From Fluctibacter corallii (GTDB taxonomy: Bacteria > Pseudomonadota > Gammaproteobacteria > Enterobacterales > Alteromonadaceae), in contig NZ_JAOWKX010000001.1 in assembly GCF_025751585.1 (NCBI RefSeq), positions 62,259 through 126,258 on the forward strand: a stretch of DNA of 64,000 bases, in the 5' to 3' direction. How positions within the stretch are numbered: position 1 is the first letter of the stretch; each line of letters begins with the position of its first letter. The position numbers were made by a program, and so were the translations under genes. Below, one piece after another: positions 1 to 9,808 of the stretch. The notes beneath the pieces are model-generated. The model was not told the DNA's origin. It ran no database searches and saw only the letters and a program-made list of their open reading frames with translations.

Positions 1-861
1 TTCACGTTCACGATTATCTGCCTTGCTATTGGGCTCTGATTGGCTTTCCTTGGCGTCTCTATCGACACGACTTACATCAACAAATGGCGAACCTGATGCT
101 CTACGCTCTAGGTAATCTTGGGCATTCGGATGCCCCGGATACATATCAACTAAAATGGCACCGTAATCCTTCGATGCTTTTTGATTACCTAACGCTTCTT
201 CAATTTTAATGAGTAGCCACAATACATCAGGTGATACCCGCGCAATGCTTTCATATCGGCGCAAAGTTCGACGCGCCGCCTCCCACTGCTGATCGCTCGC
301 TTGCAATTGCGCAAGTAACATAAGCGTTTTAGCTCTACTTGGCTGATGTTGCAAGGCTTTTTCTAGATATTGAATTGCTTCGTCGACCAAGCCCTGGTTT
401 TGGCTACACAGTGCTAGGTTTTCATAGGTCTCTGCAGCGGAATTATATCGGTCATTACTCACTGCTTTTAAAAAATAATCTTTTGCTTCTTCGAACTGAC
501 CTTGCTGACATAAAAATGCGCCATATGTATTGGCAATATCAGGATTGTTGCCATCAAACTTCATAGCCGTTTTGTAGGATGAATCTGCCAACTCTACTTC
601 ACCTACCACTTGGTAGTAGTAAGCAATACTATAATGCGCCTCTGCTAATCTCGGCGCATACTCCAACGCTTTATCCAAATTAAACTTGGCTTGCTTATAG
701 TTACCATTTTTTAAATAGGTAAGGCCCAAAGATATACGCGTTTTCGCAGCCTCTAAAGCATCAAATGGCGTAGAAGAGTTATGTCCATCGGCGTGATATT
801 GCGTCGCGCAGCCGCCGATGGAAAGAAGTACTGATAAAAGAATTGCAGTTAATAATCTCAT
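1..861 (-). CDS. pilW: Type IV pilus biogenesis/stability lipoprotein PilW (PilF), 3' end beyond window
   Basis: The frame is open from the ATG at 861 to base 1 (287 codons, no stop), so the C-terminus lies outside the window. The start MRLLTAILL leads into a signal peptide with lipobox LSIGGC (Cys18), so this is an outer-membrane lipoprotein. Residues about 35-250 are TPR repeats (for example ISLGLTYLKNGNYKQA, IANTYGAFLCQQGQFEEA), the fold PilW/PilF uses as pilotin for secretin PilQ assembly. It sits 21 bp downstream of rlmN on the same strand, the usual ndk-rlmN-pilW order in gammaproteobacteria. The tail after residue 260 is polar and charged. The identity is a family-level inference from TPRs, lipobox and context. 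Confidence 0.88.
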   Translation of the reverse strand, partial: MRLLTAILLSVLLSIGGCATQYHADGHNSSTPFDALEAAKTRISLGLTYLKNGNYKQAKFNLDKALEYAPRLAEAHYSIAYYYQVVGEVELADSSYKTAMKFDGNNPDIANTYGAFLCQQGQFEEAKDYFLKAVSNDRYNSAAETYENLALCSQNQGLVDEAIQYLEKALQHQPSRAKTLMLLAQLQASDQQWEAARRTLRRYESIARVSPDVLWLLIKIEEALGNQKASKDYGAILVDMYPGHPNAQDYLERRASGSPFVDVSRVDRDAKESQSEPNSKADNRERE

Positions 862-882
862 AAGGCCAATCAAAGTTATTGT

Positions 883-2025
883 TTAATTAGCCATTTTTAC
901 CGAAATTTGCTCTCCCTTCATCTGTTTTTTTAACATTCTTTTCGTTCTATCAACAACATCGCCTACTAATTGTCCGCAGGCCGCGTCGATATCGTCCCCC
1001 CTGGTTTTTCTCACAACCGTAGTAAAACCGTAGTCCATAAGCACTTTGGAGAAGCGATCAATTCGCGAATTACTCGAACAAGTATACGGGGACCCTGGAT
1101 AGGGGTTGAATGGAATTAAATTTATTTTACTCGGGGTATCTTTTAACACTTTTGCCAATTCGTGGGCTTGATCAGTACTGTCATTAATACCATTTAACAT
1201 GACGTACTCAACCGTTACCCTTCCTTGATTAGCATTCGATTTCGCTAAATAACGACGTACACCCGCCAAAAACTCTTCGATTGGATACTTTTTGTTAATT
1301 GGAACAATCTCGTCCCTTAATGTATTGGTAGGCGCATGAAGAGAAATAGCAAGCGCTACATCGATTTGGTCTCCTAGCATATCTAAGGCGGGTACTACAC
1401 CCGATGTACTCAACGTGACACGTCGCTTTGACAAGCCAAAGCCAAAATCATCCAACATGATATTCATTGCTGGCACAACGTTCTTTAAATTGAGCAGTGG
1501 TTCGCCCATTCCCATCATCACGACATTCGTAATTGGTCTTTTACCAGTGTCATTCGACAAACCGATTGCTGTAGCGACACGCCACACTTGCCCAATAATT
1601 TCGCCTACCGCCAGATTGCGATTAAAGCCTTGTTGAGCAGTTGAACAAAACGTACATTCCAATGCACAGCCAACTTGCGAAGACACACACAAGGTTGCTC
1701 GGTCACTTTCAGGTATCCAGACCGTTTCAACTTCCTGACCTCCTTCAAGTCTCAATGCAAACTTTATTGTGCCATCCGTTGCGTTTTGCTGGTACGCTAT
1801 TTCTGGTGCACGAATTTCACACTTGGCTTTTAATTTAGCTCTCAAGCCTTTATTCAGGTTTGTCATTTCGTCAAAGTCAGAAACGCCCTGCTGATAAATC
1901 CATTTCATTAACTGGTCGGCACGAAATGGCTTCTCATCAATCGATGCAAAAAATGCTCTTAGTCCCTTGCGATCGAAATCTAACAAGTTAACTTTTTTAG
2001 CATCATCAGACATGGATACAGTCAT
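883..2025 (-). CDS. rlmN: Dual-specificity 23S rRNA/tRNA adenine-C2 methyltransferase RlmN
   Basis: Radical-SAM enzyme that methylates C2 of A2503 in 23S rRNA and of A37 in some tRNAs. The cluster motif CALECTFC (CxxxCxxC) is present, as are the GMGEPLLN motif and the C-terminal [10 protein letters not shown] that holds the second catalytic cysteine. The open frame runs to 2049, but the ATG at 2025 has GAGG nine bases upstream. It gives [17 protein letters not shown] and 380 aa, close to the 384 of E. coli. An ATG at 2013 is also possible. It lies between ndk and pilW, both on the same strand. Confidence 0.96.
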   Translation of the reverse strand: MTVSMSDDAKKVNLLDFDRKGLRAFFASIDEKPFRADQLMKWIYQQGVSDFDEMTNLNKGLRAKLKAKCEIRAPEIAYQQNATDGTIKFALRLEGGQEVETVWIPESDRATLCVSSQVGCALECTFCSTAQQGFNRNLAVGEIIGQVWRVATAIGLSNDTGKRPITNVVMMGMGEPLLNLKNVVPAMNIMLDDFGFGLSKRRVTLSTSGVVPALDMLGDQIDVALAISLHAPTNTLRDEIVPINKKYPIEEFLAGVRRYLAKSNANQGRVTVEYVMLNGINDSTDQAHELAKVLKDTPSKINLIPFNPYPGSPYTCSSNSRIDRFSKVLMDYGFTTVVRKTRGDDIDAACGQLVGDVVDRTKRMLKKQMKGEQISVKMAN

Positions 2026-2082
2026 AAAAGCAAACCTCAATAAACGCATTCAAAGTGTGGGTTTTAACACCCCTTTACTACG

Positions 2083-2107
2083 ACAAAAGGGGAGCGCTGC
2101 TCCCCTT
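2083..2107 (-). terminator. Rho-independent terminator after ndk
   Basis: A perfect 9-bp stem AAGGGGAGC/GCTCCCCTT with a 3-nt loop is followed on the minus strand by TTTTGT. It lies 22 bp past the ndk stop and just ahead of the rlmN start, so rlmN probably has its own promoter or relies on read-through. Confidence 0.75.
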
Positions 2108-2128
2108 GTTCACTCACTTGTTAACAAA

Positions 2129-2560
2129 TTAACGCGTGCGTGGGCAAATTTCTTCATCAGAGAAGAAGTAAGCAATTTCACGAGCAGCAGACTCTTGAGC
2201 GTCAGAACCGTGAACTGCATTCTCATCAATAGACACCGCATAGTCGGCACGTAGCGTACCCGCTAGAGCTTCTGCTGGGTTAGTTGCACCCATAATTTCA
2301 CGGTTTTTACGCACTGCGTCTTCACCTTCAAGAACCTGAACCATAACAGGACCAGACGTCATGAAATCAACCAGAGCACCGAAGAAAGGACGCTCTTTAT
2401 GCTCTGCGTAGAAACCTTCTGCTTGCTCTTTGCTCATATGAACCATTTTAGACGCAACAAGGCGTAAACCAGCAGATTCAAAACGGTTGTAAATTGCACC
2501 GATTACATTTTTTGCTACTGCATCAGGCTTAATGATAGAAAAAGTACGTTCCAGGGCCAT
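2129..2560 (-). CDS. ndk: Nucleoside diphosphate kinase
   Basis: Cytosolic enzyme that moves the gamma-phosphate from ATP to NDPs and dNDPs through a phosphohistidine. At 143 aa it has the standard family length. The active-site motif NAVHGSD puts the catalytic His at residue 117. The N-terminus [15 protein letters not shown] and the RPFF segment are typical. A sigma-70-like promoter lies just upstream and a clear terminator follows the stop, so it is probably transcribed alone. Confidence 0.98.
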   Translation of the reverse strand: MALERTFSIIKPDAVAKNVIGAIYNRFESAGLRLVASKMVHMSKEQAEGFYAEHKERPFFGALVDFMTSGPVMVQVLEGEDAVRKNREIMGATNPAEALAGTLRADYAVSIDENAVHGSDAQESAAREIAYFFSDEEICPRTR

Positions 2561-2610
2561 GTCCCATCTCCGATAATTATATTTTAATACATTAAAAATT
2601 TTGGGCGCGA

Positions 2611-2639
2611 ATTATATGCAAAATACGACTCTTTGCCTA
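2611..2639 (-). promoter_or_regulatory. Candidate sigma-70 promoter of ndk
   Basis: On the minus strand, TAGGCA (4 of 6 to the -35 consensus), a 17-bp spacer and a perfect TATAAT are followed by a TCGCGCCC discriminator. The spacing and the position about 50-80 bp ahead of the ndk ATG fit. Seen in sequence only. Confidence 0.55.
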
Positions 2640-2753
2640 CAAAAATAGCAAAATATTTATAAAAAATGACTCTCGACCTTCAACTGATCTGTATCGCATT
2701 TTTCGCAATGGAAAAATATAGTGATTTTATTCAGTATCTTATGTCTGTTCGCC

Positions 2754-3170
2754 TCAATCGAGCATATTTAATGTGCGCAACTCTTCTTTAGTCTGCTTAT
2801 CCAGCATTTCAAGGGTTTTTCCATGAGGAATGGGGGCGCGAGTTTCAGGGTCTACTCGAACGAATACAATGTCGTCAGCTAAACAAATCGTTTTCTTCGT
2901 TGCTTTATTGCGAACCAAGCAAGTAACAGTAATCGAGGTTCTACCTACTTTTTTGGTTGCTAAACCAAACTCTACGACGTCTCCTTGCATTGCCGGAGAC
3001 TCAAAGCTGATTTCGCCAATGTGCTTTGTCACGAGATAATTAGTCTCAAGCTGACAAATTGCGTATATCGCGGCTTCTTCATCAATCCACTCTAATGCCC
3101 TTCCACCAAAAAGCGCATTTGCATAATTAAGGTCATTAGGCATGACGAGACGGCGAGATAAAAATCGCAT
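2754..3170 (-). CDS. Acyl-CoA thioesterase, hotdog fold (YciA/BFIT-like)
   Basis: A single-hotdog acyl-CoA thioester hydrolase, 138 aa. The N-terminal half shows the family signature MPNDLNYANALFGGRALEWI, with Asn and an FGG turn ahead of the long hotdog helix, followed by DEEAAIYA. Such proteins release free fatty acids from acyl-CoAs in the cytosol, and the substrate length cannot be told from sequence. It is divergent from tmcA (69 bp apart). The ndk gene follows in the same direction but has its own promoter-like element. Confidence 0.85.
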   Translation of the reverse strand: MRFLSRRLVMPNDLNYANALFGGRALEWIDEEAAIYAICQLETNYLVTKHIGEISFESPAMQGDVVEFGLATKKVGRTSITVTCLVRNKATKKTICLADDIVFVRVDPETRAPIPHGKTLEMLDKQTKEELRTLNMLD

Positions 3171-3239
3171 TGTTTTTCCTTCTATTTATAAAACTGCTAT
3201 AAACTGTCACCTGTAATTATAACAGCAGTTAGCAGCGCT

Positions 3240-5399
3240 ATGACACAGATCCTACCGACAGATTTCAAAACATTGTTAGCAAACAGACAAAACGGCTTTT
3301 ATCATCGTCAATTATTGGTTATCTCAGGATCTGAACCTCAAGGATTGCAACAGCTAACAGAAGCACTGGCAATTTTGTCCCCAGAATCTTTATTAATGGT
3401 AGGCTTTAAAAGTGACATTAATATAGAACACGCCACATCAATAGTGGCTAGCCAAGCAAAACACATGCTAGGCCAAGAATTTCAAATTGTCGTGTACAAC
3501 TGCTTCGATTCATTTAGAGGTAATGCTCTCGTTGCACTGAGTGGTGTAATCAGACGAGGTGGATTGATGATTCTTGTCACCCCCCCTCTGGAGCAGTGGC
3601 CAAATCATATTGACCCAGACAAACACCGCCGTCTGTCATTCGGTTCCTCTATAGAGCAAAGCAGCCTTTTTATAACGCACCTCATCCACCACATTAAGCA
3701 AGATCCACACATTTTACGATTGTCTGGGCAAGAATTTATCGGTGAGCTAGCGTCAACTGAAAAGACTGAATATACAACGCCAACATATGCCAATGTTGAG
3801 CAACAAAACTGTGTTAAACAGATTATTCACCTTGCAGAGCAAAAACAGCGAGGGGCAATGGTACTCAATGCTGATAGGGGACGCGGCAAAACAGCCGCTT
3901 TAGGAATAGCAGCAAGTAAACTGATATCCGCAAGCACAAAAAATATTATTATTACCAGCCCGCGGTTTGACTCAGTCAAAGTCGCTTTTGATATCGCCCT
4001 ATCTATCAATGGACACCTGAACAGAAAGAAACTTGTATTGCACAACCCATTGACAGGAGGAACACTTCATTTTCTACCACTAGATGAAGTCACCTCCCAG
4101 CTTGATGAAGCAGATTTGGTATTAGTAGATGAAGCTGCCAGCATTCCATCTCCTCTTTTAAAGCAAATTGAAAGTCAAAGCCGGAAAGTGGTCTTCAGTT
4201 CTACCATTCATGGATATGAGGGTACAGGGAGAGGATTTGAAGTTAGATTTAAGCCATATTTACTAAAAAGACGCTGTAACACACACTTCTTGACATTGAC
4301 ATCTCCTGTTCGTTGGGAAGACAACGATGTACTAGAAGCATTCTGGTTCAAAGCATTTAACATGACCCAATATCTGCCAAATCCCCCTGTTACACAACGG
4401 CCTACCTCAGTCAGTGATATAAATATCGAAGAGCATAGCGCTGACTCTCTTATAAGACATCCGAATATACTTCACCAGATCTTCCAAATTCTGGTTGATT
4501 CGCATTATCAGACTACGCCAGATGATCTCATTCGCCTATTGGACGCTGACGATCATAAAGTCATTGCGGTCCAAATAAAGCAACAAGTAGTAGCCGCCGC
4601 AGTTGTCATTTTAGAGGGCAAACTCAAAGATGAAAAACTCATAAATGAAATCACGTTGGGCAGGAGAAGAGTAAACGGCCATCTTATGCCGCAGTCGTTG
4701 TCTTATCACTTAGCCAATCCTGATTTCTGTAAGCTGTCATTTGCCCGCATAACAAGAATTGCTGTTGTAGCCGAACAAAGACGTAGCCGTATTGGAGAGC
4801 AAATTCTCAATTACATCCAGCACGTATTCTCAAGCCATATTATTTGTACCTCTTTTGGGGCAGAGTTAGGGCTATTGCGCTTTTGGTCAGCAAATCATTA
4901 CGTTCCTGTACGATTAGGTTTCAAAAGAGAGGCATCCAGCGGTGAACACAATGTGAGTTTAGTTAATTGGTCTTCTATACCAAAAAATCAAATTCCGCTT
5001 TTCACGGCAATGAGAAAAGCATTTGCAGAAAATTTGATTTTTGCTGGTCCCGAGCAATTTAGACAGCTTGAATCAGATATATTTATACATCTTTTGGCCA
5101 AAAGCCCTCAAATTTTATGCCTTTCTGATTACGATAGATCGGCTGTACAAGCGTTCATATTGGGCAACAGGCAGTTATTGATGACAGAGAAATCGTTGCA
5201 AAAGCATCTATTAGCGCATATTGACGCTATACATAAACCACACAGCAAGAACGTGAATATAGACATTATTTTTGATTTGCTAGTTAAGCGGATGGATAAA
5301 TTTTCCCTACAGAAAAAATACGCTATTCCGGGGAAAAAAGCACTGGAGCAGCGTGTGAAACAAACTTTCAAAGATTTAACTATACATGTGAATCAATAA
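3240..5399 (+). CDS. tmcA: tRNA(Met) cytidine acetyltransferase TmcA
   Basis: Makes N4-acetylcytidine at the wobble C34 of elongator tRNA-Met, using acetyl-CoA and ATP. At 719 aa it is close to the E. coli enzyme. Order: N-terminal DUF1726 region (about 1-170), RecD-like helicase domain with Walker A ADRGRGKT (Lys217) and DEAASIP as Walker B, then a GNAT acetyltransferase domain with the CoA-binding loop VAEQRRSRIGEQIL. A C-terminal tRNA-binding tail follows. It is transcribed alone, divergent from the thioesterase gene. Confidence 0.95.
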   Translation: MTQILPTDFKTLLANRQNGFYHRQLLVISGSEPQGLQQLTEALAILSPESLLMVGFKSDINIEHATSIVASQAKHMLGQEFQIVVYNCFDSFRGNALVALSGVIRRGGLMILVTPPLEQWPNHIDPDKHRRLSFGSSIEQSSLFITHLIHHIKQDPHILRLSGQEFIGELASTEKTEYTTPTYANVEQQNCVKQIIHLAEQKQRGAMVLNADRGRGKTAALGIAASKLISASTKNIIITSPRFDSVKVAFDIALSINGHLNRKKLVLHNPLTGGTLHFLPLDEVTSQLDEADLVLVDEAASIPSPLLKQIESQSRKVVFSSTIHGYEGTGRGFEVRFKPYLLKRRCNTHFLTLTSPVRWEDNDVLEAFWFKAFNMTQYLPNPPVTQRPTSVSDINIEEHSADSLIRHPNILHQIFQILVDSHYQTTPDDLIRLLDADDHKVIAVQIKQQVVAAAVVILEGKLKDEKLINEITLGRRRVNGHLMPQSLSYHLANPDFCKLSFARITRIAVVAEQRRSRIGEQILNYIQHVFSSHIICTSFGAELGLLRFWSANHYVPVRLGFKREASSGEHNVSLVNWSSIPKNQIPLFTAMRKAFAENLIFAGPEQFRQLESDIFIHLLAKSPQILCLSDYDRSAVQAFILGNRQLLMTEKSLQKHLLAHIDAIHKPHSKNVNIDIIFDLLVKRMDKFSLQKKYAIPGKKALEQRVKQTFKDLTIHVNQ

Positions 5400-5431
5400 C
5401 CTAGTTTGTGAGTCGTCCACAACATAACACA

Positions 5432-5460
5432 TGTTAAGCCCTACCTTCTCGTGCTTAACA
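5432..5460. repeat. Inverted repeat downstream of tmcA
   Basis: Perfect 8-bp arms TGTTAAGC/GCTTAACA flank 13 nt. It is placed 32 bp past the tmcA stop, without a T-run. It may be a mRNA 3' structure. Function unknown. Confidence 0.4.
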
Positions 5461-5583
5461 CTATCCAAGCTGTTTGGATTCCATTATCTAAGATAATACG
5501 CTTTGCGTACATTACACCTTTGGCGATCATCCGATGAGCATGGACCAAACGATACAATAAATGAGTGTGAAAGACAGAAAATA

Positions 5584-5607
5584 AAAAAGCTCCCGAAGGA
5601 GCTTTTT
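5584..5607 (-). terminator. Bidirectional terminator between tmcA and the TonB2 operon
   Basis: AAAAAGCTCC, loop CGAA, GGAGCTTTTT: a 10-bp stem with A/T tracts on both sides. It ends the minus-strand TonB2 operon 20 bp past the TPR gene and can also stop tmcA transcripts. Confidence 0.85.
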
Positions 5608-5626
5608 AAAACATAGCTTTAGCAAA

Positions 5627-6886
5627 TTAAATCTTGATTCCGCGGTTGCCCGCTTTTTCAATGATGTAGGGTTCCCAAGCTCGGGCGTTACGCTCGGTAG
5701 ACTTATCCTTTTTGGCTTGTCTAGCATGGTAAATCGCTTGCTTGAAGTTATCCGTATACATATTTGCTTCCATCAATGCGATGTGGATACGGCCGACATT
5801 GTCATTCCCAAGATCCAACGCTTTTTGTAACGCAACTATCGCACCTTTGTAGTCTTCAGCTGCTAACAGTAACGTGCCTTGGCGACGGAAATAGTCTGAA
5901 TCATTGCTGAGCTTGCCAGCTTCACCGTAATATTGCGCAGACTCTTTGTACTCTTTAGCTTGGTGATAAGCGTTTGCTAAGCTTGATACGCTCTTAGCAT
6001 CACGTTCAATCAAACCAGACTTAATATACTTTTCAAGAATCTTAGCAGCCTTATACGGAATGCCATTTGTCGCATATAACTGTGCTAACGCTTTAATCTC
6101 AGATTTTTTAGACAAAAATCCCTGATTATACGCAATTTCCATAGTTGACAGTGCTTTTTTATAGTCCTCTACAGACATATAAAAGAAACCAAGTTGGCTC
6201 CACCACTGTTTATTGTCAGGGAATTTACGCACAAGCTCTTCAGCCACTTCTACCGTTTCTTTGAACATTTTACGCTCATAAAATGACGTAAGCTTCAAAA
6301 CATACGGGTTTTTGTTAGGCTTTTCATATAGCGCAATAGCTTTGTCAGCAGGCTCTACAATTTTAGGCAACTGCTTCGTTTCATAGTAAGCCTGAGCCAT
6401 TCGAGTATAAATATCTGGATCTTGCTTACACGTGAAGTCCATCCAGTTTTTATAGAAACGAATAGCCTGGTCGTACTCTTTCTCCTGCATACTTAGATCA
6501 GCAACTAAACGTAACGTGCTGGCATGCTCAGAGTCATTGAGTGATTTAGGCTCGACAGATCCTTTCAGGTATTTAAGCGCCTTTTGACCCTCACCTTCCT
6601 TACCAGCAAGCATCTTACCAATAAAATTATCGGTGAATGCTTTGTCATAACTACCTTTAGGATCAATTTCATAAAGGAGTGCTAGTGCTTCATCAATGAG
6701 ATCATTGTTGTATGCTTCAAGTGCCTTCTGGATTTTCTTACCCGTTCGCTCACCAACGATTTCAGTTGTACCACGTTTGTAATCGGCACAAACAGATGGC
6801 GCTGTTTGAGCAAGGGCATGGCTAGATGCCATTCCCATTACTGTAACAGAGGCCACTGCGATTAATTTGTTTACAAATTTACTCAT
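5627..6886 (-). CDS. Periplasmic TPR protein of the TonB2-type operon
   Basis: A 419-aa protein with a Sec signal peptide (MSKFVNKLIAVASVTVMGMASSHALAQ) followed by many TPR units from about residue 60 to 400 (for example YDQAIRFYKNWMDF, YKKALSTMEIAYNQGF, YKGAIVALQKALDLG). It is the last gene of the operon, and its start overlaps the tonB stop region at 6886. Similar TPR proteins accompany TonB2 clusters in Vibrio, Shewanella and Alteromonas. The exact role is not settled, and a scaffold for periplasmic contacts is an inference. Confidence 0.8.
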   Translation of the reverse strand: MSKFVNKLIAVASVTVMGMASSHALAQTAPSVCADYKRGTTEIVGERTGKKIQKALEAYNNDLIDEALALLYEIDPKGSYDKAFTDNFIGKMLAGKEGEGQKALKYLKGSVEPKSLNDSEHASTLRLVADLSMQEKEYDQAIRFYKNWMDFTCKQDPDIYTRMAQAYYETKQLPKIVEPADKAIALYEKPNKNPYVLKLTSFYERKMFKETVEVAEELVRKFPDNKQWWSQLGFFYMSVEDYKKALSTMEIAYNQGFLSKKSEIKALAQLYATNGIPYKAAKILEKYIKSGLIERDAKSVSSLANAYHQAKEYKESAQYYGEAGKLSNDSDYFRRQGTLLLAAEDYKGAIVALQKALDLGNDNVGRIHIALMEANMYTDNFKQAIYHARQAKKDKSTERNARAWEPYIIEKAGNRGIKI

Positions 6887-7500
6887 TAGCCTTGATCCAA
6901 CTTGAAGTCCAACTGTACTTGCTGGTTGAACTGTTTAACAGGTTTACCATCGACAATTCTTGGTTTGTACTTCCATTTACGCAACGCACGTCTAGCTTCT
7001 CGGTCAAAGACGCGTTTTGGCTCTGCTTCGATAACCTCAACATCTTCAACACCACCAACTTCGTTGATCGTAAATGACAATCGTACCCAACCTTCTTTGC
7101 CGTCGCGAGCTGCTTGAACCGGATACTTCGGCTCTATACGAACGATCGGTGTAGCATCACCATCACGTTGCATATTTCCGACTCCGCCGATATCAATTGA
7201 GGCACCACCGACATCTACATTCGGCATATTAAATGACATGCCTGTGTTATCCGCATTTGATTGATCAGGCTCTACAGGCTGAATCTTCGGCGGTTGCTGA
7301 GGTGGAGGTGGTGGCGGTGGCGGAACGCGTTGTCGAGTCTGCGTCTGCTCATCAGGTTCGTTCATGACAATGTCAATCACAGGAGCAGGAGGTACTTCTT
7401 CTGCAGGGCGTGAAGAGTTGGCAATCAATTTCGCCATTACGACGAAAAGGCCAAAAGCAATCATCCCGCCAACCAATATAGATACTAAAAAACGTACCAT
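6886..7500 (-). CDS. tonB2: TonB2-type energy transducer
   Basis: 204 aa: one N-terminal membrane helix (about 4-26, FLVSILVGGMIAFGLFVVM), a periplasmic Pro-rich stretch (VPPPPPPPPQQPP, about 59-72), and a C-terminal TonB domain (about 115-204) with the RIEPKYPVQAARDGKEGWV and WKYKPRIVDGKPV elements. It passes proton-motive energy from ExbBD to outer-membrane receptors. It is shorter than enterobacterial TonB1, as expected for TonB2 types. It sits 3 bp after exbD and shares a base with the TPR gene. Confidence 0.93.
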   Translation of the reverse strand: MVRFLVSILVGGMIAFGLFVVMAKLIANSSRPAEEVPPAPVIDIVMNEPDEQTQTRQRVPPPPPPPPQQPPKIQPVEPDQSNADNTGMSFNMPNVDVGGASIDIGGVGNMQRDGDATPIVRIEPKYPVQAARDGKEGWVRLSFTINEVGGVEDVEVIEAEPKRVFDREARRALRKWKYKPRIVDGKPVKQFNQQVQLDFKLDQG

Positions 7501-7503
7501 TGA

Positions 7504-7905
7504 TTAAGCCCCCCTTGCCGCGACAGAAATTCTGTCTATTCCAGCAGCTTTAACTTGGTCCATCACCTTTACCACCACTCCGTGTTCGGCTTCGATATCA
7601 GCTTGAATGATAACGACATCGCTAGGTTGTTCAGCTAAAAGGCGCTCAATGTTAGAGCGTACGCTTTCAACTTTCACTTCGCGCTTGTCCATCCAAACAT
7701 CACCATCAGCGGTGATAGCGATAAAGATATTGGCGTTTTTAGGCATTGTAGCCATGTTAGCTTCTGGCTTGTTCACTTCTATACCCGCATCTTTTACGAA
7801 TACAGTTGTTACGATGAAGAAGATAAGCATGATGAACACGATGTCTAGCATCGGCGTCATATCAATTGCCGCTTCCTCTTCTTCTGCACGTATTTTTCGA
7901 GCCAT
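7504..7905 (-). CDS. exbD2: Biopolymer transport protein ExbD (TonB2 system)
   Basis: 133 aa: a short cytosolic N-terminus, one membrane helix with the conserved proton-path Asp (MTPMLDIVFIMLIFFIVTT), then a periplasmic ExbD/TolR domain. Partner of ExbB in the inner-membrane proton channel that drives TonB. It lies between exbB and tonB with very short gaps, which fits one transcript. Confidence 0.95.
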   Translation of the reverse strand: MARKIRAEEEEAAIDMTPMLDIVFIMLIFFIVTTVFVKDAGIEVNKPEANMATMPKNANIFIAITADGDVWMDKREVKVESVRSNIERLLAEQPSDVVIIQADIEAEHGVVVKVMDQVKAAGIDRISVAARGA

Positions 7906-7917
7906 ATACTTCTCTCT

Positions 7918-8442
7918 TTAGTGATGCGGCAAGCTATCTACTAGCTTTTCTCGTGCGATCTTAACTCTAGCTTCAAGACGAGAGCTAAAAAACACACCAG
8001 ATAAAGCTGCTACCATTCCCGCCATTGTGGGGATCGTAGCCATAGATATACCAGCTGCCATCAAACGTGGGTTACCAGTACCCTGAGTTGCCATCGTTTC
8101 GAAAACGGTGATCATCCCAGTTACAGTCCCAAGAAGACCGATTAGCGGACACATCGCGACAAGAGTCTTAATTAGTAGCATTCTTGCGCTAAGTTCGTCC
8201 GACGCTTGAGAAATCCATGCATCACGGATTCTATGCGCATACCAAGATGTGGTATCTGAACGCGCGTCCCATTTAGCTACAATATCTTTATGCAACTTAG
8301 GAAACACCGACGTCAAATACCAGTAACGCTCTATCATCAATACCCACATGAGGAAGAGCGCGGCAGCAACGACATAGAGTACGTTACCGCCGGTAGCGAT
8401 AAAGTCCCTGACAGATTCCCATAATCCAATCAGGTATAGCAT
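7918..8442 (-). CDS. exbB2: MotA/TolQ/ExbB proton channel protein ExbB (TonB2 system)
   Basis: 174 aa with three membrane helices: near the N-terminus (GGNVLYVVAAALFLMWVLMI), and a pair around the conserved CPLIGLLGTVTGMITVF and MVAALSGVFFSS segments. The open frame extends to 8496 inside the upstream gene. The ATG at 8442 (MLYLIGLWES) starts 1 bp after the upstream stop, with GGAG in front, and gives the usual ExbB2 length. It forms the ExbB pentamer around ExbD. Confidence 0.93.
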   Translation of the reverse strand: MLYLIGLWESVRDFIATGGNVLYVVAAALFLMWVLMIERYWYLTSVFPKLHKDIVAKWDARSDTTSWYAHRIRDAWISQASDELSARMLLIKTLVAMCPLIGLLGTVTGMITVFETMATQGTGNPRLMAAGISMATIPTMAGMVAALSGVFFSSRLEARVKIAREKLVDSLPHH

Positions 8443-8443
8443 A

Positions 8444-9802
8444 TTAAGCTTTCTCCGACTCTGCGTGCGTAGCCACGATACCCGCAGTCTGTTCATCTAG
8501 AATATGAACAATAGACTTGCTACGGCCAGCTACGATACTGTGAGTTAGAATTAGAGGTAGAGCTGCGATAATACCTTGAGCAGTCGTTACCAATGCCATA
8601 GAGATACTTCCAGCCATGATACGCGGGTCACCAGTACCGAATAGTGTAATTTGCTGGAACGTCGCAATCATACCCAGTACTGTACCAAGTAGACCTAGTA
8701 AAGGAGCGATAGCTGCAAATATCTTGATGATATTGATGCCACTTTCGATCTTTGGAAGTTCACGAAGAATCGCTTCATCCAATTTCAATTCTAGGTTTTC
8801 AGCATCTGCATTCTTGTTCTCGTGGTAAACCTTAAGGATACGACCTAGTGGGTTACCGTTAGAAGGATTAGACGTGTTGTTAAGCTGGCTACGAATTTGG
8901 CCAGACATCAAAGTAAGCTGCACTAGTTTGAATACACCGATCAATAGACCGATAGCCAACATACCAGTAATCACATAACCAACTACACCACCAGCATGAT
9001 AACGCTCAGATAGTGTTGCTTTGCCTTTAAGTAGATCTAGAATAGCACCACGTGAAGGGTCAACGAAGAATGGAACGATTCCCGAATTTGCATCTAGCAT
9101 AACACCAGCAGAGTCAACCATGTGGCTGTCTGGTTGACGACCTAGGGGTTGAACCTGACTTTCTTGTTGGTCGTAAGCTAGGTAGCCTTGCTCACCAATC
9201 AGGTTGAATGTACCAACACGGACTACGTCTTGTGTTTGCGTACCACCTTCAAGACTCACAACGTCAGTTTGGAAACGAGACACTTTGCCAGATTCAGTCA
9301 TTTCTGTCTGAAGAGCAAACCACATGTCTTCTAGTTCTTTAATGTTAGGAAGACCTTTAGATTCCTCTGACATTCTTTGTAAGAACGCACCACGACCTGG
9401 AAATTCTGCGCTTACAATAGATGTAGCAATACGTCCATATGCTTCCGCAGCGGCTTGACGAACAACACCAAACATTTCGCCTAGGTCACCAGTAGCTTGG
9501 TTAAGCTCTTGCTCTTTTTCTGCCAATTTTACTTCATTATCAGAAAATTGTTTTGCTAAACGATCGCCACGCTGACGCTCAGCTTTTAGATCCGCTTGTG
9601 CTTTTCTTAAAAGTGCTTGCTTATCAGCACGAGCTGAAACAAATTCGGCTTCACGTTGTTGATTAAGGCGCGCTTCAGAGACACGGTTTTTCTTTACTTC
9701 TTCAAGCAGCTGATCAAGTGAACTAGCGTTCTGTGCAGAAGCTGTAGAAGCAACAAGTGCCAATGAGGCAGCGGCCATTACAGATTTGAAAACGTTACTC
9801 AT
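8444..9802 (-). CDS. ttpC: TtpC-like long ExbB/TolQ family protein of the TonB2 operon
   Basis: 452 aa: signal peptide (ends near ASAQ), a periplasmic coiled-coil (about 25-110, rich in Glu, Lys, Gln), a middle periplasmic region, then a membrane part with the MotA/TolQ/ExbB signature APLLGLLGTVLGMIATFQQ near residue 370 and a final helix. In Vibrio TonB2 systems TtpC is the extra subunit required in addition to ExbB2/ExbD2/TonB2, and this gene holds the same operon position. The symbol is assigned by architecture and context. Confidence 0.88.
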   Translation of the reverse strand: MSNVFKSVMAAASLALVASTASAQNASSLDQLLEEVKKNRVSEARLNQQREAEFVSARADKQALLRKAQADLKAERQRGDRLAKQFSDNEVKLAEKEQELNQATGDLGEMFGVVRQAAAEAYGRIATSIVSAEFPGRGAFLQRMSEESKGLPNIKELEDMWFALQTEMTESGKVSRFQTDVVSLEGGTQTQDVVRVGTFNLIGEQGYLAYDQQESQVQPLGRQPDSHMVDSAGVMLDANSGIVPFFVDPSRGAILDLLKGKATLSERYHAGGVVGYVITGMLAIGLLIGVFKLVQLTLMSGQIRSQLNNTSNPSNGNPLGRILKVYHENKNADAENLELKLDEAILRELPKIESGINIIKIFAAIAPLLGLLGTVLGMIATFQQITLFGTGDPRIMAGSISMALVTTAQGIIAALPLILTHSIVAGRSKSIVHILDEQTAGIVATHAESEKA

Positions 9803-9808
9803 TGAAAA

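Noticed and set aside
6886-7117. Plus-strand ORFs opposite tonB
   Set aside because: Antisense shadows of a clear TonB domain with no independent support.
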